A DNA stretch of 37,158 bases from Clostridia bacterium (lineage in GTDB: Bacteria; Bacillota; Clostridia; Christensenellales; Aristaeellaceae), in assembly GCA_016297535.1 (NCBI GenBank), contig JAEDGL010000007.1:1-37158 (forward strand). The letters run 5' to 3'. Positions 1 through 6,762 of the stretch are shown one piece after another (positions within the stretch are counted from its first letter, which is position 1; every line of letters starts with the position of its first letter). Under the pieces are notes generated by a model. It did no database searches. It saw only the letters and a program-made list of their open reading frames with translations, and was not told where the DNA came from. The translations under genes and the position numbers were made by a program.

Positions 1-485
1 CCGAGGGCATGAAGATGGAGCTGGTGGAGCCCGTTAAGCTTTTGTTCAAGGATGAAGTGCGCGTGGTGGGCGTAGAACTGGGTCTGCCTGCCGAAATGGT
101 CTACCGTCAGCCCTTCCCCGGTCCTGGCCTGGGCGTGCGCTGCCTGGGCGCCATCACCCGCGACCGTCTGCACGCCCTGCGTGAGGCCGACGCCATCCTG
201 CGCGAGGAGTTTGCCAAAAACGGCCTGGCCGGCAAGGTGTGGCAGTACTTCATCGCCGTGCCGGATCTGACCAGCGTTGGCGTGCGCGATGGCAAGCGCT
301 ACATGGGCTGGCCCGCCATCATCCGCGCCGTCAATACCACCGATGCCATGAGCGCCACCATCGAGGAAATCCCCTACGCGCTGCTGCACCACATCACCGA
401 CCGCATCACCCATGAGGTGGAGGGCATCAACCGCGTCCTGCTGGACCTGACGCCCAAGCCCATTGGAACCATTGAGTGGGAATAA
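1..485 (+). CDS. guaA: GMP synthase (glutamine-hydrolysing), 3' end only
   Basis: C-terminal 160 residues of GMP synthase, read in frame from base 3; the start lies outside the window. The enzyme aminates XMP to GMP with glutamine and ATP in cytoplasmic purine synthesis. The visible part is the dimerisation domain, with the family hallmarks RQPFPGPGLGVR, the READAILREE helix and the C-terminal run ending KPIGTIEWE, which match the usual end of GuaA, so the gene is intact at this end. The reading frame ends in TAA at 483-485. The 3' end of guaA is a known integration site for genomic islands and conjugative or mobilizable elements, and here an integrase module follows at once. Function and end are certain; only the N-terminal glutaminase and ATP-pyrophosphatase parts are unseen. 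Confidence 0.97.
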   Translation, partial: EGMKMELVEPVKLLFKDEVRVVGVELGLPAEMVYRQPFPGPGLGVRCLGAITRDRLHALREADAILREEFAKNGLAGKVWQYFIAVPDLTSVGVRDGKRYMGWPAIIRAVNTTDAMSATIEEIPYALLHHITDRITHEVEGINRVLLDLTPKPIGTIEWE

Positions 486-583
486 GTTCAAAGGCCATGA
501 AAAGCCCGTAAATACTGGCTTTTCCGGGGCATAAAACCCCGAATGGCAACGTTTTGGCAACGAAATTGCATTATTCACAAAGT
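486..583. other. putative left attachment region with hairpins and TGGCAACG repeats
   Basis: Between guaA and the next terminator there are two small hairpins, 499-506 with 517-524 (GAAAAGCC/GGCTTTTC) and 525-529 with 537-541 (CGGGG/CCCCG), followed by two direct copies of TGGCAACG at 544-551 and 555-562, an 11-bp period. Repeated short sites next to an integration point are what arm-type integrase binding sites look like. The first hairpin may also act as a guaA terminator. The assignment as attL is inferred from position; no core repeat could be confirmed. Confidence 0.4.
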
Positions 584-625
584 AAAGAGCTAACTGATTT
601 CTGACGAAGTCGGTTAGCTCTTTTT
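584..625. terminator. strong intrinsic terminator between guaA and the XRE gene
   Basis: The arm at 586-601 pairs with 606-621 (AGAGCTAAC in the outer part, GTTAGCTCT on the other side) around the loop TGAC, a 16-bp stem with two G-T pairs. It is followed by TTTTT on the plus strand. It lies between two convergent genes and probably stops transcripts from guaA and, less strongly, from the repressor. Confidence 0.85.
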
Positions 626-632
626 CTATGCT

Positions 633-1172
633 CTATTCATTTGGATCGGAGGTGTTTTGAGATGCAGCCTTTTGTGCCGCGCGCTCCGCCAAAATGCGGT
701 CCCTTTTTCGACGTGCTGCAAAGGTGTCAGACATCGGATAGTGATAGCGCCATTGGTCGTATTCTTCCTTGCTGATCTCACCAGTACGATATTTTGCGGA
801 CATATTATACCAGGATTCAAACAAGACGCAAATTTCGTAGGCTTTATCGCTTTTGTGTACATTGGGCATGAGACAAGGAAGACCGTTCTCCTTCTCGATA
901 GTTAGTCCAAAAATGTCTTCCAAGGCAAAAAACGTATGCGCGACGCCGATGAGGTTATCGATGCTTGGTACATTCAGGGCATCAGGAGAAACATCCAGCG
1001 CCCGTGCCAGCATTTCCGTCATATCCGCTTTAGGCGTTCTTGCACCGGTTTCATACTGAGCCATGCGTACGTCGGCAGACTTCTCCGGAAGGCCAATCAA
1101 TCTCCCCAGGTATTTCTGTGTCATTCCTCGCAAGTTGCGCAGAAAGCGAATCCGCTCACCAATGGCCATCAT
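633..1172 (-). CDS. XRE-family (Cro/CI-like) transcriptional regulator of the element
   Basis: Protein of 179 residues. An N-terminal helix-turn-helix of the XRE type spans about residues 4-62 (GERIRFLRNLRGMTQKYLG, then a recognition helix and RMAQYETGARTP). The remainder is an unassigned alpha-helical domain of about 110 residues with a basic, alanine-rich end. Such proteins are common in Firmicutes mobile elements as repressors of excision. It is divergent from the excisionase/integrase genes and the shared control region carries repeated GTTTAAC-type sites, so repression of both directions is likely. A methionine follows the first one directly, so the start could be one codon later; GGGG lies a few bases upstream. 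The gene ends in TAG. Family is sure, role inferred. Confidence 0.88.
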   Translation of the reverse strand: MMAIGERIRFLRNLRGMTQKYLGRLIGLPEKSADVRMAQYETGARTPKADMTEMLARALDVSPDALNVPSIDNLIGVAHTFFALEDIFGLTIEKENGLPCLMPNVHKSDKAYEICVLFESWYNMSAKYRTGEISKEEYDQWRYHYPMSDTFAARRKRDRILAERAAQKAASQNTSDPNE

Positions 1173-1201
1173 TCGTCAACCCCTTTTGTCTGATCATCCA
1201 A

Positions 1202-1327
1202 AGAATAACATATGCGTTTAAGATAGTCAATAAAACTTAAATAAAAAAGTTAAACATTTTTGGATAATCTATTGACATTAACAAATATGCTTTGTATAAT
1301 TCAAACAGTTTAACAAATAAGTTAAAC
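1202..1327. promoter_or_regulatory. divergent promoters and GTTTAAC operators of the element
   Basis: Plus strand: TTGACA at 1272-1277 and TATAAT at 1295-1300 with a 17-bp spacer, a perfect consensus promoter for xis and int. Minus strand: TTGACT at 1230-1225 and TATTCT at 1207-1202, also with a 17-bp spacer, for the repressor. Copies of GTTTAAC or its complement GTTAAAC lie at 1249-1255, 1308-1314 and 1321-1327; the last two form an inverted repeat with a 6-bp gap just downstream of the plus -10 box. They are likely binding sites of the XRE protein. Confidence 0.75.
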
Positions 1328-1356
1328 ACAAAATATATACGAAAGGTTGGAAACAC

Positions 1357-1551
1357 ATGTCAGAACACAATTTTATGAAAGCGGCAGATGTTGCCAAAGA
1401 ACTGGATGTATCACAGTCCTATGCCTACAAGATTGTGCAGCGTCTGAATGCCGAGCTGAAAAGTCTGGGGCTTGTCACAGTACCTGGAAGAGTAAGCCGC
1501 AAGTATTTCTATGAAAGGTTCTGCTACAGAGGAAAGAAGGAGGAATCCTGA
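1357..1551 (+). CDS. small excisionase-like HTH protein
   Basis: Protein of 64 residues, mostly one helix-turn-helix (MKAADVAKELDVSQSYAYKI, residues 7-26) followed by a basic segment with RVSRKYFYERF. Its size, position directly before the integrase and overlap with it by one base (TGATG) fit the excisionase or directionality-factor proteins of integrative elements, which bend DNA at the attachment sites and bias the integrase to excision. An AAAGG ribosome site precedes the ATG, and the consensus promoter at 1272-1300 drives it. It could also be a plain DNA-binding regulator; the excisionase role rests on context. Confidence 0.8.
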   Translation: MSEHNFMKAADVAKELDVSQSYAYKIVQRLNAELKSLGLVTVPGRVSRKYFYERFCYRGKKEES

Positions 1552-2624
1552 TGGCCGTATACAAGGAAGAAAAAAAGAATACCTGGCGGGTTGTATACCG
1601 GTTTGTGGATTGGACAGGCGAAAAAAAGCAGACGCAGAAGCGAGGTTTCAAAACCCGGCGCGAAGCGGTCGCGTGGGAACACGAACAGATGAACAAAGCC
1701 AAGGCAGATCTGGAAATGACCTTCGCCAGCTTTGCGGATCAGTATGAGCAGGACGTCCAACCTCGGTTGAAGGAGAACACTTGGGAAACCAAAGAGAATA
1801 TCCTGCGAACAAAACTTCTGCCCTATTTCGGCAAGCTGAAGATGTGCAGCATTACTGCCCAGCAGATCAGGACGTGGCAGAATGAACTGATCAATTTTCG
1901 GGATGAGGAAGGCCAGCCCTACTCTCCGGTTTACTTGAAGACCATCCACAATCAGCTCAGCGCCATCTTCAACCATGCTGTGCGTTACTACAATCTGCAG
2001 GACAATCCCTGCGTAAAGGCGGGCAGCATGGGCAAAAAGAAGAACCGGGAGATGCTGTTCTGGACAAAGGATGAGTACCTGAAGTTTGCTGAGATCATGA
2101 TGGACAAGCCTCTGGTGTACTACGCTTTTGAGATGCTGTACTGGTGTGGCATCCGTGAGGGTGAATTGTTCGCATTGACGCCTGCGGACTTTGATTTTGA
2201 AAAAGGTACTGTGACGATCAATAAGTCCTATCAGCGTATCCGGGGTGAAGATAAGATCACTCCTCCCAAGACTGAAAAGAGCAACCGCACCATCACAATG
2301 CCGCAGTTTCTGGTGGATGAAATGCGTGACTGTATCAAGCTGATCTATGGCATCGAACCCGATCAGAGGATCTTTATCATCAGCAAGAGTGCTCTGCACC
2401 GCGAGATGGAACGCGGTTCAAAAGAAGCTGGTGTGAAGCGAATCCGTATCCACGATCTGCGTCACAGCGCGATCTCGCTGCTGATTGACATGGGATTCTC
2501 CGCAACTGCAATTGCAGATCGTGTGGGTCATGAGAGCATTGATATTACCTACAACTACGCGCATCTTTTCCCGTCCAGGCAGACGGAGATGGCGGACAAA
2601 TTGAATATCGAGAGGGGGGCATGA
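1551..2624 (+). CDS. int: site-specific tyrosine recombinase (integrase)
   Basis: Protein of 357 residues, the usual length for Tn916-like integrases. An N-terminal arm-binding domain covers about residues 1-55, a SAM-like core-binding domain about 60-165, and the catalytic domain about 175-350. The catalytic set is visible: Arg202 (GIREGEL), a Lys in the TPPKTEKSNRTI hairpin, His301 and Arg304 (HDLRH), His327 (GHES) and the nucleophile Tyr336 (YNYAHLF). It should cut and join DNA at the guaA 3' end and the element's ends. It starts on the last base of the upstream gene's stop and is followed after one base by the MobC-like gene. It appears intact. A second, truncated integrase end at 37004-37093 is a relative. 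Confidence 0.95.
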   Translation: MAVYKEEKKNTWRVVYRFVDWTGEKKQTQKRGFKTRREAVAWEHEQMNKAKADLEMTFASFADQYEQDVQPRLKENTWETKENILRTKLLPYFGKLKMCSITAQQIRTWQNELINFRDEEGQPYSPVYLKTIHNQLSAIFNHAVRYYNLQDNPCVKAGSMGKKKNREMLFWTKDEYLKFAEIMMDKPLVYYAFEMLYWCGIREGELFALTPADFDFEKGTVTINKSYQRIRGEDKITPPKTEKSNRTITMPQFLVDEMRDCIKLIYGIEPDQRIFIISKSALHREMERGSKEAGVKRIRIHDLRHSAISLLIDMGFSATAIADRVGHESIDITYNYAHLFPSRQTEMADKLNIERGA

Positions 2625-2625
2625 G

Positions 2626-2961
2626 ATGTCTGCAAAAAATGTCGACAGCCGCAACCGCTGGCGCAGCAAGACGATTGCCTTTCGGGTTACTCCTGAGGAA
2701 AATGAGCAGATCGATCTGTTCGTAAAATTGACCGGAACCACAAAGCAGGACTATATCACTCAGCGGCTCCTGCAGCATGACATCGTGGTTCAGGGAAATC
2801 CGAGGGTGTATAAGGCACTGCGGGATCAGCTGGCCGCTGTGCATAAGGAGCTTCAGCGGATTGAGAAATGCGGTGAGCTTACACCGGAGTTCATTGAGGC
2901 ACTCCAGTTTATGAACACGATCCTGCACGGGCTGAAGGAGGAAAGCGATGCAAGAGAATAA
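2626..2961 (+). CDS. MobC-like relaxosome accessory protein
   Basis: Protein of 111 residues. The segment RSKTIAFRVTPEENEQIDLF near residues 14-33 is typical of ribbon-helix-helix MobC-like proteins of mobilizable elements, which bind the origin of transfer and help the relaxase open it. The C-terminal half is helical (RVYKALRDQLAAVHKELQRI). A strong GAGAGGGGGG ribosome site lies within the end of int, and the gene overlaps the next one by 14 bases, so translation is coupled. The start of a second homologue is seen at 37075, about two thirds identical over 28 residues. Confidence 0.82.
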   Translation: MSAKNVDSRNRWRSKTIAFRVTPEENEQIDLFVKLTGTTKQDYITQRLLQHDIVVQGNPRVYKALRDQLAAVHKELQRIEKCGELTPEFIEALQFMNTILHGLKEESDARE

Positions 2962-4108
2962 GAAAACGACCGCTCCGAATCCCTCTGTTGCAGCAGAAGG
3001 GGAACAGTCGCAGGTCAAAACTGACAATGAGATTGTAGCAGGACTTTGGGAAGAAAGCAATGCTTTCGACGAAGAACCTGCTGAAAGCAGCGACAGTATG
3101 CTGGAAGAAATGGAGCGGATGAGCGACCCGGCTTATCTGCCTACTGTTTCCATGAACGAACTGTATGAACGGGTATACGAGGGCAGGCCGCCAATTATTG
3201 ACGGCCTGCTCTACGCCGGAACATATCTGTTCGTCGGCGCTCCGAAGGTAGGCAAGTCCTTTCTGATGGCGCAACTGGCGTATCATGTCAGTACCGGTCA
3301 GCCGTTTTGGGGATATCCCGTCCGGCAGGGAACGGTTCTGTATCTGGCGCTGGAGGATGATTACCGCCGCCTGCAGGAGCGAATGTTTCGGATGTTCGGT
3401 GTGGAGAGCACGCCCAATCTGCACTTTGCCATAGATGCAAAGCAGATCGGTACGGGCTTGTACGATCAACTGCGAAAGTTTGTAAAGGAGCATGCCAACA
3501 CGAAACTGGTGATCATTGATACGCTGCAAAAGGTGCGAGAAGCGGGCAGCGAAAAGTACAGCTATGCCAGCGATTATGAAATCGTCGGTCAGCTCAAGCG
3601 CTTTGCACAAGGGCTCGGATTGTGCCTGCTGCTGGTGCATCATACCCGCAAACAGCAGGCGGATGATGCATTCGATATGATCTCTGGAACCAACGGCTTG
3701 CTGGGTGCTGCGGATGGGGCGTTCATGCTACAGAAAGAAAAACGCACCGAAGGCAAGGCGACCCTCGAAATCGCCGGACGTGATCAGCCTGAGCAGAAGC
3801 TGTATCTGTTGAAGGATCATCAGCGGCTGACGTGGGAACTGGAACGGGCTGAAGCAGAGTTGTGGAAAGCACCTCCTGATCCGATCCTTGAAATGGTTGT
3901 ACGTCTGATGGCGGATCGTTCGGAGTGGAACGGGAGTCCCACGGAGCTTGTGGAGAGCCTTGAAGTTGAAATGAAACCTAATGCGCTGACACGCCATCTG
4001 AACGTAAAAGCCAGTGAGCTGAAAACGGAACACAAAATTCTCTACGATAACAAACCCCGGCACCGTGGGAGACGGATCAGCCTGACCAAAATGGCAGTGG
4101 AAGGCTGA
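2948..4108 (+). CDS. AAA (RecA-fold) ATPase, RepA/helicase-like
   Basis: Protein of 386 residues with a RecA-like core of the AAA_25 kind. The Walker A motif GAPKVGKS spans residues 97-104, a Walker B-like strand ends in Asp191 (LVIIDTLQKV), and LLLVHHTRK further on fits the sensor strand. The first 60 residues are acidic and probably disordered; the last 90 form a winged-helix-like tail. Such ATPases on small elements resemble RSF1010 RepA and are thought to act in element replication or as a helicase, perhaps during single-strand processing. It sits between the MobC-like gene and the repeat-rich region that may be the origin. Complete, with TGA at 4106-4108. Confidence 0.85.
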   Translation: MQENKKTTAPNPSVAAEGEQSQVKTDNEIVAGLWEESNAFDEEPAESSDSMLEEMERMSDPAYLPTVSMNELYERVYEGRPPIIDGLLYAGTYLFVGAPKVGKSFLMAQLAYHVSTGQPFWGYPVRQGTVLYLALEDDYRRLQERMFRMFGVESTPNLHFAIDAKQIGTGLYDQLRKFVKEHANTKLVIIDTLQKVREAGSEKYSYASDYEIVGQLKRFAQGLGLCLLLVHHTRKQQADDAFDMISGTNGLLGAADGAFMLQKEKRTEGKATLEIAGRDQPEQKLYLLKDHQRLTWELERAEAELWKAPPDPILEMVVRLMADRSEWNGSPTELVESLEVEMKPNALTRHLNVKASELKTEHKILYDNKPRHRGRRISLTKMAVEG

Positions 4109-4408
4109 GTGCGACGATCCGCGACGGTTGCGACGATATTTGAGGGTACAGGGACGGTATCAAAAATACCGTCGCGATCGTTGCATATCGTCGCGGTGAA
4201 CAGCGGGACGGTGTTCAGGCTTTGCAGGGAGGTATCACAAAAGCCTCTTTGCAAAGCCAAGGTTCCCGCAGGAGCCGCACTCCCCCTCGGAGAGCCCACG
4301 GCACTTTGCAGACGGAGTATGAAAGTGTCATAGTGGGTAATTACACTTTCGGAGAAAGTGCCGTCTCCCCAAGAGGTCGTCCCCCACATACGAAAGAAAG
4401 GAGCGAAG
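4109..4408. other. repeat-rich non-coding region, candidate origin of transfer or replication
   Basis: 300 bases between the ATPase and relaxase genes. GCGACGAT-type repeats lie at 4111-4118, 4121-4128 and 4130-4139. GCGACGATAT at 4130-4139 is matched by its inverted copy at 4185-4194, and inside that pair lies a hairpin of GACGGTAT (4153-4160) with ATACCGTC (4166-4173). Further inverted pairs are GGCTTTGCA 4218-4226 with TGCAAAGCC 4250-4258, and GAAAGTGT 4321-4328 with ACACTTTC 4343-4350. Position before the relaxase suggests oriT; position after the ATPase, with iteron-like repeats, suggests a replication origin. Both are inferences. No convincing gene is seen here. Confidence 0.55.
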
Positions 4409-5443
4409 ATGGCGAGAAACGATGGAATGGATCGGTTGTGTACCCGGAATCAAAACCTGAAGGAAACGGATATCGGAAAGATCCAGCGTCACAATGAAAG
4501 AGAGAATGAGGTATACTCCAATCCGGATGTCGTACCAGGACGTGCCTGTTACAACGTCCACTATAAAGCGCCTGCCAGCAGCTATCAGGAGATGTTCCGG
4601 CAGATGGAAAAGGAAGGCGTCATTTCTACCCGCGGACTGAAAGCGGATGCAGATCATTACTGCGAGCTGGTGTTTGACGTGAACTCGGCTTATTTTCACA
4701 ATCATGGCGGTTATGAATTTGCAAAGAAATTCTATGGGGATGCCTATCAGGCCGCTGTCAAAATCGTTGGAGGTGAGCAGTATATTTTGTCGGCCGTCAT
4801 GCATGCTGACGAACGAAACAGCGCCATGTCTGAAGCCTTGGGACAGGATGTGTATCATTATCATCTCCATGTGGTGTATGTACCGGTGGTGGAAAAGCAG
4901 ATTCTGTGGTCAAAGCGATGCAAAGATCCGGCGCTGGTAGGTACGGTGAAAGAGACCATCATGCAGGTCAGCCGAAGCAAAAAGTGGACTTCTCTTCCCG
5001 CTTTGGATGAGCATGGGAATCCCATTCTTCAGAAGAATGGCAAGCCGGTTTTGAGAAAGTCCTACAGCATATTGCAGGACGATTTCTTCAACGCAATGCA
5101 GGCAGCAGGTTACACTGATGTGCTGCGTGGAGAGCGCGGCAGCATCGAGGAACATCTGACTGTGACCCAATTCAAAGTGCAGCAGGAGAAACAGCGGCTG
5201 GCTGATATTCAGGAAGAGAAAGCTGCTGTAGCGGATGAGATTGATCAACTGATGGATGAGAAGCAGGAAGCCGAACAGGCGGTCCAGGATGCAAAAGACA
5301 GGCTTAAGGAGATCGCGCCCAGGCTGGTTAAGGTGGAAGCATTGGCGCAGAAGTTTTCCGCTGATCCTGATGTACTGCTGCCAGAAGCCGGAGCGTTAGA
5401 ATCTGCCCGCCTGTATCGGGAAAAAAGGCGGCACCAGTGCTAA
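4409..5443 (+). CDS. Mob/Pre-type (MOBV-like) relaxase
   Basis: Protein of 344 residues. It should nick one strand at oriT and lead DNA transfer through a helper conjugation system. The metal-binding histidines characteristic of Mob/Pre relaxases are visible: HADERN starting at His132, then HYHLHVVYVP with His150, His152 and His154. A long coiled coil begins near residue 255 (QQEKQRLADIQEEKAAVADE). The chosen ATG has AAAGGAG upstream; an in-frame ATG at 4358 has none. The protein ends abruptly at YREKRRHQC, just after a run of six A (5421-5426), and the coiled coil continues in the -1 frame as the next ORF. This points to a one-base deletion or slippage, so the native protein was probably about 440 residues. 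Confidence 0.88.
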   Translation: MARNDGMDRLCTRNQNLKETDIGKIQRHNERENEVYSNPDVVPGRACYNVHYKAPASSYQEMFRQMEKEGVISTRGLKADADHYCELVFDVNSAYFHNHGGYEFAKKFYGDAYQAAVKIVGGEQYILSAVMHADERNSAMSEALGQDVYHYHLHVVYVPVVEKQILWSKRCKDPALVGTVKETIMQVSRSKKWTSLPALDEHGNPILQKNGKPVLRKSYSILQDDFFNAMQAAGYTDVLRGERGSIEEHLTVTQFKVQQEKQRLADIQEEKAAVADEIDQLMDEKQEAEQAVQDAKDRLKEIAPRLVKVEALAQKFSADPDVLLPEAGALESARLYREKRRHQC

Positions 5444-5736
5444 AACGGTTGGTAGGCGTTCTTCGAGATCTGTATAATCGTTATCTGGATGCTGTTCAAA
5501 ACCTCAAACAGCTGCAGCAGAAGTATGATCATGAAGTGAGCGTGCTTAACGGATACATTCTGCGACTGAAAGGTGAAAACGAGAAACTTCGTCCAAAGGC
5601 GCAGCAATACGAAATGCTTTGCAAATCTCTTGGGCAGAACCATGTAGACGCTTTACTAACCGCAATCCGAATCAAAACGCACAGTGTCGAGAAGCAGAAA
5701 GGAGCAAATCATGAGCATGGAACGTATCAATTATAA
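5437..5736 (+). CDS. displaced C-terminal coiled-coil part of the relaxase
   Basis: 99 residues, starting at a GTG inside the end of the relaxase and overlapping it by seven bases. It is almost all heptad-like helix (RDLYNRYLDAVQNLKQLQQK, then LKGENEKLRP). Reading one extra A in the run at 5421-5426 joins it smoothly to the relaxase (YREKKAAPVLKRLV), which is the way such relaxase tails usually continue. It may be translated separately from the GTG, be joined by slippage at the A run, or be the dead tail of a broken gene. No independent function is recognised. Confidence 0.6.
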   Translation: MLKRLVGVLRDLYNRYLDAVQNLKQLQQKYDHEVSVLNGYILRLKGENEKLRPKAQQYEMLCKSLGQNHVDALLTAIRIKTHSVEKQKGANHEHGTYQL

Positions 5737-5874
5737 GGAAATCAATCAGAGAATAAAAAGGAAATTGTGAAGAGCTTGATCAGAATATTCCGCGATGAAC
5801 CACAATATCAAGTGTTACTTACGCAAGATTCTATAAATGGATTTAACTATTTGTCGGAAAAATTGATACATTAA
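5711..5874 (+). pseudogene. small element ORF, probably frameshifted
   Basis: A good ribosome site (AGAAAGGAG) stands before ATG at 5711, but the frame closes after 19 codons at 5770. One extra base in the AAAAA run at 5755-5759 would open it to about 54 codons, ending at TAA 5872-5874 and containing KSLIRIFRDEPQYQVLL. No family is recognised. It overlaps the preceding ORF's end. It could be a genuine 19-residue peptide, a decayed gene or a sequence with a missing base; the shared homopolymer context with the relaxase break is noted. Confidence 0.35.
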
Positions 5875-5922
5875 CTGGCAAAGTGAATAGTCTGAAGTAA
5901 AGAATACAAATTCCAATTTATC

Positions 5923-5953
5923 AAGCAGTTGCTAATAGAGCAACTGCTTTTTA
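5923..5953 (+). terminator. intrinsic terminator closing the mobilization genes
   Basis: An 11-bp perfect stem, AAGCAGTTGCT at 5923-5933 with AGCAACTGCTT at 5939-5949 around the loop AATAG, continued by a T-rich stretch. Confidence 0.88.
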
Positions 5954-6262
5954 TTGTTATAAGATTAATAGAAGTAGTTGTGAGCTAAGCTCCTACTAAA
6001 TGTTGCTTTCATTTCAAAATACGGATAACGATAATCCAAGTATAAACAAAGCCGCCTCAAAAGTTGTGGGCTGCTGTTGCGGAAAAAACTCATTTCATAA
6101 CGCTGAAAAAGCAAAGAACCAATGTTGAAAAAATTCAATAGAAAAAAGCCTGCGAAGGATGTGCTTACATCAAGCGTCCGGAGCGGATTGCCTGAAGAAT
6201 GATGCGAAACAATTTGTGCAGACAGGCAAGTGCCTCACGTGTTACTTTGGCAGACTCATTGC
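5954..6262. other. AT-rich stretch without a recognisable gene
   Basis: About 310 bases between the element's terminator and the promoter at 6263. No ORF with a ribosome site or family resemblance was found. An imperfect palindrome (AGTAG at 5973-5977, GAGCT 5982-5986, AGCTC 5988-5992, CTACT 5993-5997) is the only structure seen. The text around 6150-6200 can be read as a cysteine-containing peptide fragment (CEGCAYIKRPERIA), but it is too short to assign. The right end of the element may lie here, yet no repeat of the guaA end is visible. Confidence 0.4.
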
Positions 6263-6321
6263 TTGACGAAAGCTGTCCTCCTCTCTATAATATAGTTAAC
6301 CCACATGAACCATTTGGAGGT
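6263..6321 (+). promoter_or_regulatory. consensus promoter and ribosome site of the MarR unit
   Basis: TTGACG at 6263-6268 and TATAAT at 6286-6291 with an ideal 17-bp spacer. ATATAGTTAAC straight after the -10 box may be an operator half for the MarR protein. TTTGGAGGT at 6313-6321 is the ribosome binding site. Confidence 0.82.
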
Positions 6322-6327
6322 GGCGGG

Positions 6328-6762
6328 ATGAAAGCGTCTTTTCAAGCCAATGCCGTTTTGTCCAAGCTGAGCAAAAATTACATGGAGCTGAAAAAGAATT
6401 TGCCGATTCGGCCGAGTGAAATGGGCGTACTCAACATCATTACACAAACAAAGCCGCCCCATACGGCGATGCTGCTGGGTGAAATGCTGGGCGTGTCCAA
6501 ACCGATGATCACAGCATATCTGTCCGTGCTGGAACGCAAGGGGTATATCATCAAGCAGCAGTCAAGGGATGACAAAAGGGTGTTTTTTATTCTGCCTACG
6601 CAGCAGGCGCACACGCTTGTGATGGAAACACAGCGGCAGACGGAGGCTCTCTTCAGCGAAATGATCCGGCAGATGGGGCAGAGCAGCTTTGATGAGCTGA
6701 TCCGCCTTGCCGGGCAAGCAAATCAGATTGTGGAGGAATGGAACAATGGACATGAACGATAA
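6328..6762 (+). CDS. MarR-family transcriptional regulator
   Basis: Protein of 144 residues with the MarR winged helix-turn-helix: helices at about residues 30-75 (SEMGVLNIITQ, then LLGEMLGVSKPMITAYLSVL), the wing with its usual basic-acidic motif (GYIIKQQSRDDKRVFFI) near 75-95, and long dimerisation helices at both ends. MarR dimers usually repress their own operon until a ligand or oxidation releases them. The ATG at 6328 has GGAGGT upstream; an upstream in-frame ATG at 6199 would put the consensus promoter inside the gene and is rejected. It overlaps the DUF5131 gene by 17 bases, so the two are translated together and probably share a signal. Confidence 0.9.
   Translation: MKASFQANAVLSKLSKNYMELKKNLPIRPSEMGVLNIITQTKPPHTAMLLGEMLGVSKPMITAYLSVLERKGYIIKQQSRDDKRVFFILPTQQAHTLVMETQRQTEALFSEMIRQMGQSSFDELIRLAGQANQIVEEWNNGHER

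Larger units (their letters stand above)
486..5953 (+). mobile_element. integrated mobilizable element downstream of guaA (right end not located)
   Basis: A compact module typical of small integrative mobilizable elements: XRE repressor, excisionase-like protein, tyrosine integrase, MobC-like protein, AAA ATPase, repeat-rich non-coding stretch and Mob/Pre relaxase, all but the repressor on the plus strand and several overlapping. It starts directly behind the guaA stop codon. No type IV secretion genes are present, so transfer would need a helper. The right limit given is simply the terminator hairpin after the last element-like ORF. No copy of the guaA 3' end was found further right, so the true right end may lie beyond the window or have been lost. 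Confidence 0.65.

Noticed and set aside
4109..4200. CRISPR-like array
   Set aside because: The GCGACGAT units are short, few, unevenly spaced and partly inverted, with no spacers of regular length and no cas genes.
6122..6201. short ORF or transposase remnant near 6122-6201
   Set aside because: Only about 26 codons in any frame, no ribosome site, and no text long enough to name a family.
6199..6327. upstream ATG of the MarR frame
   Set aside because: It would place a perfect -35/-10 pair and the GGAGGT ribosome site inside the coding region.
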